Assembly (NCBI GenBank): GCA_029940715.1
Contig: JAPYTU010000065.1
Coordinates: forward strand, 1-8,353
Direction of reading: 5' to 3'
Length of the DNA stretch: 8,353 bases
Source of the DNA: Cytophagales bacterium
Lineage (GTDB): Bacteria > Bacteroidota > Bacteroidia > Cytophagales > MED-G16
Shown: positions 1-6,332 of the stretch, one piece after another
How positions within the stretch are numbered: position 1 is the first letter of the stretch
Layout: every line of letters begins with the position of its first letter
Notes under the pieces: generated by a model
The model's database searches: none
What the model saw: only the letters and a program-made list of their open reading frames with translations
What the model was told of the DNA's origin: nothing
Translations under genes and position numbers: made by a program

Positions 1-35
1 CAGTAGGAGCTGGTCGTACTAGCTTGCCACTTTAA
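1..35 (+). CDS. Possible C-terminal end of an unidentified protein (partial)
   Basis: Reading from base 3, ten sense codons give VGAGRTSLPL and end in TAA at 33-35. Third codon positions are mostly A or T, as expected for a gene in this genome, while Gly, Ala and Arg codons raise the G+C above the surroundings. The stretch is followed by a hairpin plus T-tract, which fits the end of a transcription unit. I do not recognise the protein, and ten residues are too few to name a family. The alternative is the 3' end of a structured RNA: bases 8-24 can form a 7-bp hairpin with one G-U pair and a CGT loop. Low certainty. Confidence 0.35.
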   Translation, partial: VGAGRTSLPL

Positions 36-43
36 AATTAATA

Positions 44-69
44 AAATCAATGTTGATTTCTTTTTTTTT
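44..69 (+). terminator. Probable rho-independent terminator of the upstream gene
   Basis: AAATCA (44-49) pairs with TGATTT (54-59) around the four-base loop ATGT, followed by C60 and nine T residues (61-69). The stem has only one G-C pair, so it is weak in composition, but its position is right: just after the TAA at 33-35 and before the start at 89. The T-tract could also simply be AT-rich promoter sequence for the next gene. Confidence 0.5.
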
Positions 70-88
70 ATAATTTTATATTCAAAAA

Positions 89-799
89 ATGTTTAATTTT
101 TTTAAATACAGTGTTTTTCTTTATTTAAGAATTAAAATAAGATGTTTTTTCTGGATCATATCTTTTTTATTTTTATATAATCAGTCATATTCTCAAAATT
201 CATTTTCATTAGGTTTTAAATCAGGTTATTCTTCTTCAAATATTCATTTTTATAATAATTTTTTTCCTTCAAATAACACTACGAATTCTTTAAATAGTTT
301 TCATTACTCTTTTATATCTGAAATTCAAACTCATAGAAATGTTGGTATTAGGTTTGAAATATCACATCAAAAAAAAGGATGGAAACAAGAGTTTTTAGAC
401 GGTCAGTTTTATCATTCTACTATTAATTATTTAAACATTCCAATACTTATGAATGCGTATGTGGGTAAATCAAAATCAAAATTATTATTTAGCATTGGGC
501 CTTTTTTTGATTTTTTATTAAATCATGATAATAAATATAGCTTATTAGATGAAGATGCAAATCTAATTTTAGATGTGGATTATAATTCATTAAGAGATAA
601 TGAATTTGGATATGGATTAATGGCTTCAGTAGGTATTTCTTTTGATTTTAATAAAAACAAATTACAATTAATTTCATCCTATCAATATAACTTAGATAAT
701 CTTATTGATGTTGTAGAAAGAACATCCGGATTGCCAGATATATCTAATTTTAATACATTTACACTGTCTTTAGTGTATTTATTAAAAGTTAAAAATTAA
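89..799 (+). CDS. Outer-membrane beta-barrel protein, PorT/OMP_b-brl_2 type
   Basis: A 236-residue protein with a signal peptide: a basic stretch around residues 14-18 (RIKIR), a hydrophobic core at about 19-30, and a likely cleavage site at SYS-Q near 35-36, a common pattern in this phylum. The mature part reads as alternating beta strands. Features typical of the PorT-like barrel family are a Gly-rich first strand (LGFKSGYSS, 41-49), strand pair IRFEISHQKKGWK (87-99), the YLNIPILMNAY segment (114-124, family pattern YLEIPLLLK), SIGPFFDFLL (135-144), and a last strand FTLSLVYLL. I infer residence in the outer membrane; the ligand or cargo is unknown. Its stop lies one base before the AlkB-type gene start, so the two are probably co-transcribed and translationally coupled. 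No Shine-Dalgarno sequence is seen; the start is preceded by an A-run. It is unlikely to be PorT itself, since similar barrels are numerous in these genomes. Confidence 0.8.
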   Translation: MFNFFKYSVFLYLRIKIRCFFWIISFLFLYNQSYSQNSFSLGFKSGYSSSNIHFYNNFFPSNNTTNSLNSFHYSFISEIQTHRNVGIRFEISHQKKGWKQEFLDGQFYHSTINYLNIPILMNAYVGKSKSKLLFSIGPFFDFLLNHDNKYSLLDEDANLILDVDYNSLRDNEFGYGLMASVGISFDFNKNKLQLISSYQYNLDNLIDVVERTSGLPDISNFNTFTLSLVYLLKVKN

Positions 800-800
800 A

Positions 801-1844
801 ATGAAATATAGATTTCTAAAATATTTTTTAGTATTAACAATTCCTTATTTAACATATTTAGCTTTTAATGGAACTGGAATTATAACTTTTGCACCTTTTA
901 TTCAAGCTTTTGTTATTATTCCATTTATTGAACTTTTTTTAGTTTCTAATGAAAATAATTTATCTGATGCTGAAGAAGAGATGATTAAAGATGATAGAAT
1001 TTATGATGTGTTATTGTATTTATGTCTTCCTACTCTGTATTTTCTCCTGTGGACTTTCTTAGGTTCAATTTCGCAGCCTAATTTAACTACTTTTGATAAA
1101 GTTGGAAGAATATTATCTATGGGAATACTATGTGGTTCTTTTGGTATAAATATTGGTCATGAGTTAGGTCATAGATATAAAAATTATGAACAATTTATTG
1201 CAAAACTTTTTTTACTTAGCTCTATGTATATGCATTTTTTTATAGAACATAATAGGGGACATCATAAAAAGGTATCAACAAAAGAAGATCCTTCTTCAGC
1301 AAGATATGGCGAAAATATTTTTTCTTTTTGGTTTAGGTCGATAATTTCAGGTTATATATCATCTTGGAATTTAGAGTTTAAAAGGCTAAAAAGATCTGGT
1401 AAAAGTAGTTTTTCTTTATCTAATCAAATGCTTCAATTTCAATTGATTCAATTTACATTTGCTATGCTAATTTATTATTTATTTGGATTACAGGTTTTAT
1501 TTTATTTTTTTATCTCAGCTTTCATTGGTATACTAACTCTTGAGACTGTGAATTATATTGAGCACTATGGTTTACAAAGAAGAGTAAATAATAAGGGTAA
1601 CTATGAAAGAATTAAACCTCATCATTCATGGAATTCTAACCATCCAATAGGTAGAATTATGCTTTTTGAGTTATCTAGACATTCAGATCATCATTATAAT
1701 TCTTTAAGAAAATATCAAATTTTAAAAAATCATAATAATACTCCACAAATGCCAACTGGATATCCAGGGATGATGATTTTAGCATTAGTTCCTCCTCTTT
1801 GGTTTTATGTAATGAATAGAAGATTGAAGTATTATTTTTCATAA
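801..1844 (+). CDS. alkB: AlkB-type alkane 1-monooxygenase (membrane di-iron hydroxylase)
   Basis: A 347-residue integral-membrane protein with hydrophobic segments near 7-25, 30-47, 68-90, 103-119, 132-146 and 212-250. All histidine boxes of the membrane di-iron hydroxylase family are present: HELGH (120-124), HNRGHH (150-155) and HSDHH (294-298). NYIEHYGL (251-258) is the 'HYG' signature that separates alkane hydroxylases from xylene monooxygenases and desaturases. HSWNSN (275-280) and the C-terminal MPTGYPGM and PPLWF segments are also AlkB-like. The family inserts one oxygen atom at the terminal carbon of alkanes or similar chains in the inner membrane, using electrons from rubredoxin and rubredoxin reductase. 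Neither partner is visible here. It is shorter than the roughly 400 residues of Pseudomonas AlkB, mainly at the N-terminus, but nothing catalytic is missing. The substrate could be a medium or long alkane or another terminal methyl compound. Family assignment is firm; substrate is inference. It follows the beta-barrel gene by one base. Confidence 0.85.
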   Translation: MKYRFLKYFLVLTIPYLTYLAFNGTGIITFAPFIQAFVIIPFIELFLVSNENNLSDAEEEMIKDDRIYDVLLYLCLPTLYFLLWTFLGSISQPNLTTFDKVGRILSMGILCGSFGINIGHELGHRYKNYEQFIAKLFLLSSMYMHFFIEHNRGHHKKVSTKEDPSSARYGENIFSFWFRSIISGYISSWNLEFKRLKRSGKSSFSLSNQMLQFQLIQFTFAMLIYYLFGLQVLFYFFISAFIGILTLETVNYIEHYGLQRRVNNKGNYERIKPHHSWNSNHPIGRIMLFELSRHSDHHYNSLRKYQILKNHNNTPQMPTGYPGMMILALVPPLWFYVMNRRLKYYFS

Positions 1845-1858
1845 TTTTTTTTTATTTG
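1824..1858 (+). promoter_or_regulatory. Candidate Bacteroidota-type promoter for the trp leader
   Basis: Promoters of this phylum use a -33 TTG-type element and a -7 element TAnnTTTG. TTG at 1824-1826, inside the end of alkB, is followed 24 bases later by TTTATTTG (1851-1858), a one-mismatch match. That would place the RNA start near 1863-1866, about 20 bases before trpL and 120 before trpE. The spacing is slightly long. TAAATTAG (1871-1878) is a second one-mismatch candidate but lacks a well-placed -33 element. A promoter in this interval is implied by the attenuator; which element is used is uncertain. Confidence 0.25.
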
Positions 1859-1882
1859 ATTTCTAAGATATAAATTAGTAGT

Positions 1883-1927
1883 ATGTATAATATAAAAAGT
1901 TGGTGGTTATATTTTATTTATCGTTAA
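1883..1927 (+). CDS. trpL: trp operon leader peptide with tandem Trp codons
   Basis: ATG at 1883-1885 opens a 14-codon frame, MYNIKSWWLYFIYR, ending in TAA at 1925-1927. Codons 7 and 8 are both TGG (1901-1906). Trp is otherwise very rare in this region, and this pair lies 45 bases before a strong terminator that precedes trpE. The same arrangement, a short peptide with adjacent Trp codons followed by an attenuator, defines trpL in enteric bacteria ([14 protein letters not shown] in E. coli). There is no sequence kinship beyond the WW. Its role is not the peptide but ribosome position: stalling at 1901-1906 when charged tRNA-Trp is scarce, or running to the stop when it is abundant. No Shine-Dalgarno sequence precedes it, as is normal for the phylum. 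It is too short for standard gene callers. Confidence 0.8.
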   Translation: MYNIKSWWLYFIYR

Positions 1928-1965
1928 TGCGGTTAGCTACTATTTTATATAAAACCCAAGCAAAC
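1901..1965 (+). promoter_or_regulatory. Attenuator alternative RNA structures (segments 1:2 and 2:3)
   Basis: Paired by eye. Segment 1 (1901-1909), which contains both Trp codons, can pair along 9 bp with segment 2 (1934-1942, TAGCTACTA), including three G-U pairs. The region just before it (1923-1934, containing TGCGGTT) can instead pair with the left arm of the terminator (1953-1965). That gives GGTT/AACC, TGC/GCA and GTT/AAC, separated by a three-base bulge (1957-1959) and a two-base bulge (1926-1927). This imperfect 10-bp helix would act as antiterminator. A ribosome stalled on the Trp codons would reach about 1919 and leave 1923-1942 free to form it. A ribosome at the stop codon would cover that region, so the terminator forms. 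The geometry fits classical attenuation; the weakest part is the antiterminator helix. Confidence 0.6.
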
Positions 1966-1981
1966 TGTTTGGGTTTTTTTT
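1951..1981 (+). terminator. trp attenuator: intrinsic terminator directly before trpE
   Basis: AAAACCCAAGC (1951-1961) pairs with GTTTGGGTTTT (1967-1977) around the loop AAACT, an 11-bp stem with one G-U pair and a CCC/GGG core. The right arm runs into eight T residues (1974-1981). It is the strongest hairpin I see in the window. The trpE ATG begins at 1985, so there is no space for a promoter between terminator and gene. Transcription of trpE must therefore pass through it, which argues for an attenuator rather than a simple end for alkB. Confidence 0.9.
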
Positions 1982-1984
1982 GTT

Positions 1985-3373
1985 ATGAAGGTTACTACAA
2001 ATACTAAAAAAGTTATTTCTGATACGGTTACACCTGTAAGCGTATTTTTGAGAGTTAGAAATGTATATTCAAAAGTATTTCTATTAGAAAGCTCTGATTA
2101 CAAGGGTAGTGATAATAGTTTTTCTTACATATGCTTTGATCCTGTTTCTAGTATTCAAATTAATAATTTTAATGTAAGTATTGATTATAATAATACAGTT
2201 GAAAACCATAAAATAACAAATGATCAAAAGGCTTCATATTTTATAAATAATTACCTACAAAGATTTCAATCTCAGAATATGGATTTTGATTTCCCAATAA
2301 ATGGTTTGTTTGGATATATTTCTTATGATTCAATAAAGTATTTTGATAACATTAAAATTAATAAATCTAAGGAAATTAAAATTCCTGATATTTTATATTA
2401 TGTGTTTAAATACATTGTAGTTATAAATCATTATAAAAATGAACTTCACATATTTGAACATTTATATGGTGATGATAAAGAATCAAATATTGAGAGAATA
2501 AAAAATCTTATAACAAGAAAAACTGTTAATCCTTTCCCTTTTAATGTTGTTGGTGAAGAGACGTCTTCTTTTTCGGATGAAGAGTTTAAAGAATTGATTA
2601 ATAAGGGGATTGGTCATTGTAAAGTTGGTGATGTTTTTCAAATAGTTATTTCAAAAAGATTTTATCAAAAATATAAAGGTGATGATTTTCAAGTTTATAG
2701 AGCTTTAAGATCTATAAATCCATCTCCTTATCTTTTTTATTTTGATTATGGAAACTTTAAAATATTTGGTAGTTCTCCTGAAGCTCAGTTGGTAGTGAAA
2801 AATAATTTAGCTTCAATATTTCCAATAGCAGGAACATTTAAAAGAACGGGTAATGATAAAAAAGATAACATATTAGCACAAAAATTATTAGATGACATTA
2901 AGGAAAATTCTGAACATGTTATGCTAGTAGATTTAGCTAGAAATGATTTAAGTAAAGTTTCTAATGAAGTTGTAGTAGAAAAATTTAAAGAAATACAATA
3001 TTATTCTCATGTTATTCATCTCGTTTCTAAAGTAACTGGAAAAGTTTTGAAAAAAGATACTATAGATTTGATTTCAAGCACATTTCCTGCTGGAACACTA
3101 TCTGGTGCACCAAAACACAAAGCCATAACACTAATAAATGATTATGAGAGAGTCTGTAGAGAGTTTTATGGAGGAGCTATAGGTTATCTTGGATTTAATA
3201 GAGATTTTAATCATGCAATAATGATAAGATCATTTTTAAGTAAAAATAGAACTTTATATTATCAAGCAGGAGCAGGTGTTGTTGCTAAATCTATTGATGA
3301 GAAGGAAAACAATGAAATATATAATAAAATTGAAGCTTTAAAGAAGGCATTAAAACTTGCAGAGAAATTATGA
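1985..3373 (+). CDS. trpE: Anthranilate synthase component I
   Basis: TrpE (462 residues, usual size about 460-520) converts chorismate to anthranilate using ammonia delivered by TrpG; it is the committed step of the pathway. The N-terminal domain carries LLES (33-36), part of the tryptophan feedback site in characterised TrpE proteins, followed by NSFSYICFDP (44-53). The C-terminal chorismate-binding domain shows GDVFQIVISKRF (215-226), NPSPY (245-249), PIAGT (280-284), EHVMLVDLARNDL (310-322), TFPAGTLSGAPK (366-377), FYGGAIGY (394-401) and YYQAGAGVV (425-433). LLES plus NPSPY favour TrpE over the related PabB and isochorismate synthases, as does its place at the head of the trp operon. After PIAGT the usual Arg is Phe, which I believe is normal for this phylum. 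The ATG lies three bases after the attenuator U-tract, with no Shine-Dalgarno sequence. The stop overlaps trpG by four bases (ATGA). Confidence 0.96.
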   Translation: MKVTTNTKKVISDTVTPVSVFLRVRNVYSKVFLLESSDYKGSDNSFSYICFDPVSSIQINNFNVSIDYNNTVENHKITNDQKASYFINNYLQRFQSQNMDFDFPINGLFGYISYDSIKYFDNIKINKSKEIKIPDILYYVFKYIVVINHYKNELHIFEHLYGDDKESNIERIKNLITRKTVNPFPFNVVGEETSSFSDEEFKELINKGIGHCKVGDVFQIVISKRFYQKYKGDDFQVYRALRSINPSPYLFYFDYGNFKIFGSSPEAQLVVKNNLASIFPIAGTFKRTGNDKKDNILAQKLLDDIKENSEHVMLVDLARNDLSKVSNEVVVEKFKEIQYYSHVIHLVSKVTGKVLKKDTIDLISSTFPAGTLSGAPKHKAITLINDYERVCREFYGGAIGYLGFNRDFNHAIMIRSFLSKNRTLYYQAGAGVVAKSIDEKENNEIYNKIEALKKALKLAEKL

Positions 3374-3933
3374 ATATTCTTGTTTTAGATAATTATGATA
3401 GTTTTACCTATAACATAGTTCATATTTTGAAAAAAATTGAACACACTAATATTGATGTTATAAGGAATGATAAAATAGAATTAACTACTGTAATTAATTA
3501 CGATAAAATTATTTTATCACCAGGTCCCTCTCTACCTAAAGATGCAGGTAAAATGCCATCACTTATACGCAAGTATTATAAAACTAAATCAATTTTAGGT
3601 ATTTGTTTAGGGCATCAGGCAATAGGCGAAAATTTTGGAGGAAAACTTTTTAATTTAGATGAACCTTATCATGGTATTCAAACAGAAATATCAATTAAGA
3701 AAGATTATCTCTTTGATGGTATTAAAAATAAGATTCTTGCTTGTAGATATCATTCTTGGGCAATATCTGCAGATAATTTTCCTGATAATCTTAAAGTTAT
3801 TGCTACAGATTCTGATAATATGATAATGGGAATTTCACATAACTATTTTGATGTAAAAGGAATTCAGTTTCATCCTGAGTCAGTACAAACTAAGGAAGGG
3901 TCTAAAATTATTAAAAACTTTATAAACAATTGA
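3370..3933 (+). CDS. trpG: Anthranilate synthase component II (glutamine amidotransferase)
   Basis: A 187-residue class I glutamine amidotransferase, the normal length for a free-standing TrpG. It hydrolyses glutamine and passes ammonia to TrpE. The N-terminus LVLDNYDSFTYN (4-15) and the oxyanion-region motif SPGPS (50-54) are typical. The nucleophile is Cys79 in GICLGHQAI, and the triad is completed by His168 and Glu170 in GIQFHPES. RYHSW (126-130) matches the conserved RYHSL segment. It is separate from both TrpE and TrpD, with no fusion. Very similar proteins serve as PabA in folate synthesis, and one protein may serve both; the operon position makes TrpG the natural name. It starts inside the trpE stop (ATGA) and is probably translated by coupled ribosomes. 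Confidence 0.96.
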   Translation: MNILVLDNYDSFTYNIVHILKKIEHTNIDVIRNDKIELTTVINYDKIILSPGPSLPKDAGKMPSLIRKYYKTKSILGICLGHQAIGENFGGKLFNLDEPYHGIQTEISIKKDYLFDGIKNKILACRYHSWAISADNFPDNLKVIATDSDNMIMGISHNYFDVKGIQFHPESVQTKEGSKIIKNFINN

Positions 3934-3935
3934 TA

Positions 3936-4925
3936 ATGAAAAATTTACTAAAAGATTTATATAACCATAAAATAATGACTAAGGAAGAAGCTAAAAATGT
4001 TTTATTCTCCCTTACAGATGGAAGTGCTAATAATTCCCAAATAGCTTCTTTTTTAACTGTTTTTTTGATGAGAGAAATAACCGTAGATGAGCTTGATGGT
4101 TTTAGAGAAGCTATGATTGAAATGGCTTTAAAATTAGATGTAGATAATAAAAATTTAATTGATTTATGTGGTACTGGTGGAGATGGTAAAGATACTTTTA
4201 ATATATCAACAGTTTCATCATTTGTTGTGGCTGGTGCAGGAATAAAAGTTTCAAAGCATGGAAATTATGGTGTTTCATCAAGTTGTGGTTCCTCAAATAT
4301 TATTTCTCATTTTGGTCATACATTTACAAATAAAATAGAGAATATTAATAAGTCATTAGAGAAAGCTAATATCTGTTTTTTACATGCACCACTATTTCAT
4401 CCTTCTCTAAAAAACATTTCTCCTATTAGAACAGAATTAGGTGTTAAAACATTTTTTAACATGCTTGGCCCAATGGTAAATCCTCTTCAGCCAAAAAGTC
4501 AACTTATTGGTGTATTTAATTCTCAGATATTTAGACTTTACTCTCATATATATAATAAAACAGATAAAAATTATTGTATTGTTTATGGTATTGACGGTTA
4601 TGATGAGATATCTCTAACTGGTCCATTTAAATTATATTCAAATACCTATGATGTTATGCTTGAAGCTAAGGACTTAAAACTAAATCCAGTTTCGCCTAAA
4701 AGTTTGGCAGGAGGAAAAAACATTAAAGATTCAGCTAGAATATTTTTGAATATCTTAAAAAATAAATCTACAAAAGAACAGATGGATGTTGTTTTAGCAA
4801 ACGCAGGAGTTGCAATTTATTGTGCTAAAAATCTTCATTCAATTGAGGATGGAATTTTAATTGCAAAAGATTCTATAGAATCCGGAAATGCATATAAATG
4901 CTTTAAATCATTAATGGATATATGA
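3936..4925 (+). CDS. trpD: Anthranilate phosphoribosyltransferase
   Basis: TrpD (329 residues from this start) transfers phosphoribosyl from PRPP to anthranilate. Conserved parts: the PRPP loop DLCGTGGDGKDTFNIST (76-92), KHGNYGVSS (107-115), Arg165 in SPIRTELG at the anthranilate-binding position, FFNMLGPMVNPL (173-184), and GYDEISLTGP (221-230). KHGN is followed by Tyr-Gly where many TrpD proteins have Arg-Ala; I recall this as usual in Bacteroidota, but have not checked it. I chose ATG at 3936, two bases after the trpG stop. A TTG two codons earlier (3930) overlaps that stop and is possible but less likely. The end overlaps trpC by four bases (ATGA). Confidence 0.95.
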   Translation: MKNLLKDLYNHKIMTKEEAKNVLFSLTDGSANNSQIASFLTVFLMREITVDELDGFREAMIEMALKLDVDNKNLIDLCGTGGDGKDTFNISTVSSFVVAGAGIKVSKHGNYGVSSSCGSSNIISHFGHTFTNKIENINKSLEKANICFLHAPLFHPSLKNISPIRTELGVKTFFNMLGPMVNPLQPKSQLIGVFNSQIFRLYSHIYNKTDKNYCIVYGIDGYDEISLTGPFKLYSNTYDVMLEAKDLKLNPVSPKSLAGGKNIKDSARIFLNILKNKSTKEQMDVVLANAGVAIYCAKNLHSIEDGILIAKDSIESGNAYKCFKSLMDI

Positions 4926-5713
4926 GAAATATACTAGATAAAATTATTTTAGAAAAGAAGAAACATGTCAACCAATTAAAAAAAATAATTGATATTAAAT
5001 CACTTGAGCAATCTGAATATTTTGAAATAGAAACTTACTCTTTAAAGAACAAAATTATTAAAGAAGATAGTTTTGGAATAATTTCAGAGTTTAAAAGAAA
5101 ATCTCCATCTAAACCAAATATAAATTTAAATGCAGATGCGGTTACTATTACAAAAGGATACCAAAATGCAAAATCATCAGGTATTTCAATTTTGACTGAC
5201 GAATTATTTTTTGGAGGTAATAATAAAGATTTTGTCAGTTCAAGAAAAGAATTAAGTATTCCTATGCTTAGAAAAGATTTTATTATTGATGAATTTCAAT
5301 TAATCGAGTCTAAATCAATTGGAGCAGATGTTATATTATTAATAGCATCTTGTCTTAATGATAAAGAGATTTTAAAATTTTCAAAACTAGCAAAATCTTT
5401 AAGTTTAGAAGTCTTACTTGAAGTTCATTCTGAAGAAGAATTAAATTATTCTTTAAATCCTTACGTTGATATAGTAGGGGTTAATAATAGAAATTTAAAT
5501 AATTTCACTACTGATATTAATAATTCGATAAAATTATCATCTTTTATACCAAAAGATTTTTGTAAAATTTCAGAAAGTGGAATTTTTAATAAGGAAGATA
5601 TCATTAAACTTAAAAGTTATGGTTTTAATGGTTTTTTAATTGGAGAAAATTTTATGAAAACTAATGATCCATCTAATGCTTGTTTAAATTTTATGAAATC
5701 ATTATATGAATAA
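4922..5713 (+). CDS. trpC: Indole-3-glycerol phosphate synthase
   Basis: TrpC (263 residues, normal for a single-domain enzyme) decarboxylates and cyclises the carboxyphenylamino-deoxyribulose phosphate made by TrpF into indole-3-glycerol phosphate. It is a TIM barrel. Active-site positions are recognisable: Glu56 and Lys58 in IISEFKRKSPSK (53-64), Lys118 in PMLRKDF, Glu167 in LLEVHS, Asn188 in VGVNNRNL, Ser219 in ISESGI, and the phosphate-binding end LIGENFM (239-245). It is not fused to TrpF, unlike E. coli. The start overlaps the trpD stop by four bases and the end overlaps trpF by eight bases. The only unusual point is the Lys- and Asn-rich composition expected of an AT-rich genome. Confidence 0.96.
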   Translation: MRNILDKIILEKKKHVNQLKKIIDIKSLEQSEYFEIETYSLKNKIIKEDSFGIISEFKRKSPSKPNINLNADAVTITKGYQNAKSSGISILTDELFFGGNNKDFVSSRKELSIPMLRKDFIIDEFQLIESKSIGADVILLIASCLNDKEILKFSKLAKSLSLEVLLEVHSEEELNYSLNPYVDIVGVNNRNLNNFTTDINNSIKLSSFIPKDFCKISESGIFNKEDIIKLKSYGFNGFLIGENFMKTNDPSNACLNFMKSLYE

Positions 5714-6332
5714 TTTTAAGATAAAGGTATGTGGTATAACTAATGAGTTTAATTTAATTCAACTCAGTAAGTATTCTTTTGATTATTATGGTTTTATTTT
5801 TTATCCTAATTCTCCTAGATATTTGATGAAAAATAAAAACACTGACTTTGTTAAATTACATAAAAATAAAGTAGCTGTATTTGTTAATGAAGAGGTTGAT
5901 AAAGTTATTGATATATCTTCTAATTATAATTTTAAATACATTCAGCTACACGGAGAAGAGTCTGTAGACTATTGTGAGGTTTTAAGACGTAAAAATCTTA
6001 AAGTCATTAAAACATTTCATATAAAAGGTAAGGATGATTTTAAAAAACTTAATATGTACACAAATAGTATAGATTTTGCATTATTTGATTATAATTCAAT
6101 TAATTACGGAGGTTCTGGAAAGAAATTTGATTGGAAAATATTAAATGAAATTGATATTAAAATTCCTTTTTTTTTAAGTGGAGGAATATCGTTAGATAAT
6201 ATTGATGAATTAAATTTTTTAAATAATAATTCAAATTTATATGGTATTGACATTAATAGTAAATTTGAAGAGTATCCTGGTTATAAAGACTTAAAAATTA
6301 TAAAAAAACTTTTTAAAAAATTAGAAAGATGA
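5706..6332 (+). CDS. trpF: Phosphoribosylanthranilate isomerase
   Basis: TrpF (208 residues, normal) performs the Amadori rearrangement of phosphoribosylanthranilate to the deoxyribulose phosphate used by TrpC. The beta-alpha barrel begins with KVCGIT (7-12), whose Cys9 is the general base in characterised enzymes. The general acid is Asp128 in ALFDYNS. Other family marks are YIQLHG (78-83), GGSGKKFDW (135-143), FFLSGGI (155-161) and GIDINSKFEEYPGYKD (180-195), with Ser-Lys-Phe-Glu in place of the common Ser-Ser-Gly-Val-Glu. This is the least conserved enzyme of the operon, as usual for TrpF, but every catalytic position is present. A run of nine T residues (6167-6175) encodes Phe-Phe-Leu of FFLSGG. 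It overlaps trpC by eight bases and trpB by four. Confidence 0.94.
   Translation: MNNFKIKVCGITNEFNLIQLSKYSFDYYGFIFYPNSPRYLMKNKNTDFVKLHKNKVAVFVNEEVDKVIDISSNYNFKYIQLHGEESVDYCEVLRRKNLKVIKTFHIKGKDDFKKLNMYTNSIDFALFDYNSINYGGSGKKFDWKILNEIDIKIPFFLSGGISLDNIDELNFLNNNSNLYGIDINSKFEEYPGYKDLKIIKKLFKKLER

Noticed and set aside
1..33. 3' end of a 5S rRNA
   Set aside because: AGTAGG followed by TGCCAC resembles the end of 5S rRNA. However, the base before AGTAGG is C, not the G of the conserved GAGAGUAGG, and a 17-base hairpin sits where only a few bases are expected.
1844..1853. T-run after the alkB stop as an alkB terminator
   Set aside because: No convincing stem precedes the ten T residues, only a few scattered A-U pairs.
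1871..1885. TRAP-type (GAG/TAG repeat) or T-box control of the trp operon
   Set aside because: Only two TAG triplets occur together, far fewer than the roughly eleven spaced repeats TRAP needs. I see no T-box sequence (TGGNACCGCG-like) in the leader.
1943..1954. 12-base palindrome TTTTATATAAAA at the left edge of the terminator
   Set aside because: It is pure A/T, could form only four A-U pairs around a loop, and such palindromes arise easily in this composition. It may merely join segments 2 and 3.
3930..3938. TTG start for trpD two codons upstream of the ATG
   Set aside because: It would overlap the trpG stop and is possible, but the ATG at 3936 directly after that stop is the simpler start and loses nothing conserved.
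6167..6175. Nine-T tract in trpF as a phase-variation or frameshift site
   Set aside because: It encodes Phe-Phe-Leu of the conserved FFLSGG motif in frame, and runs of eight or nine A or T are common across this AT-rich window (for example 7542-7549).
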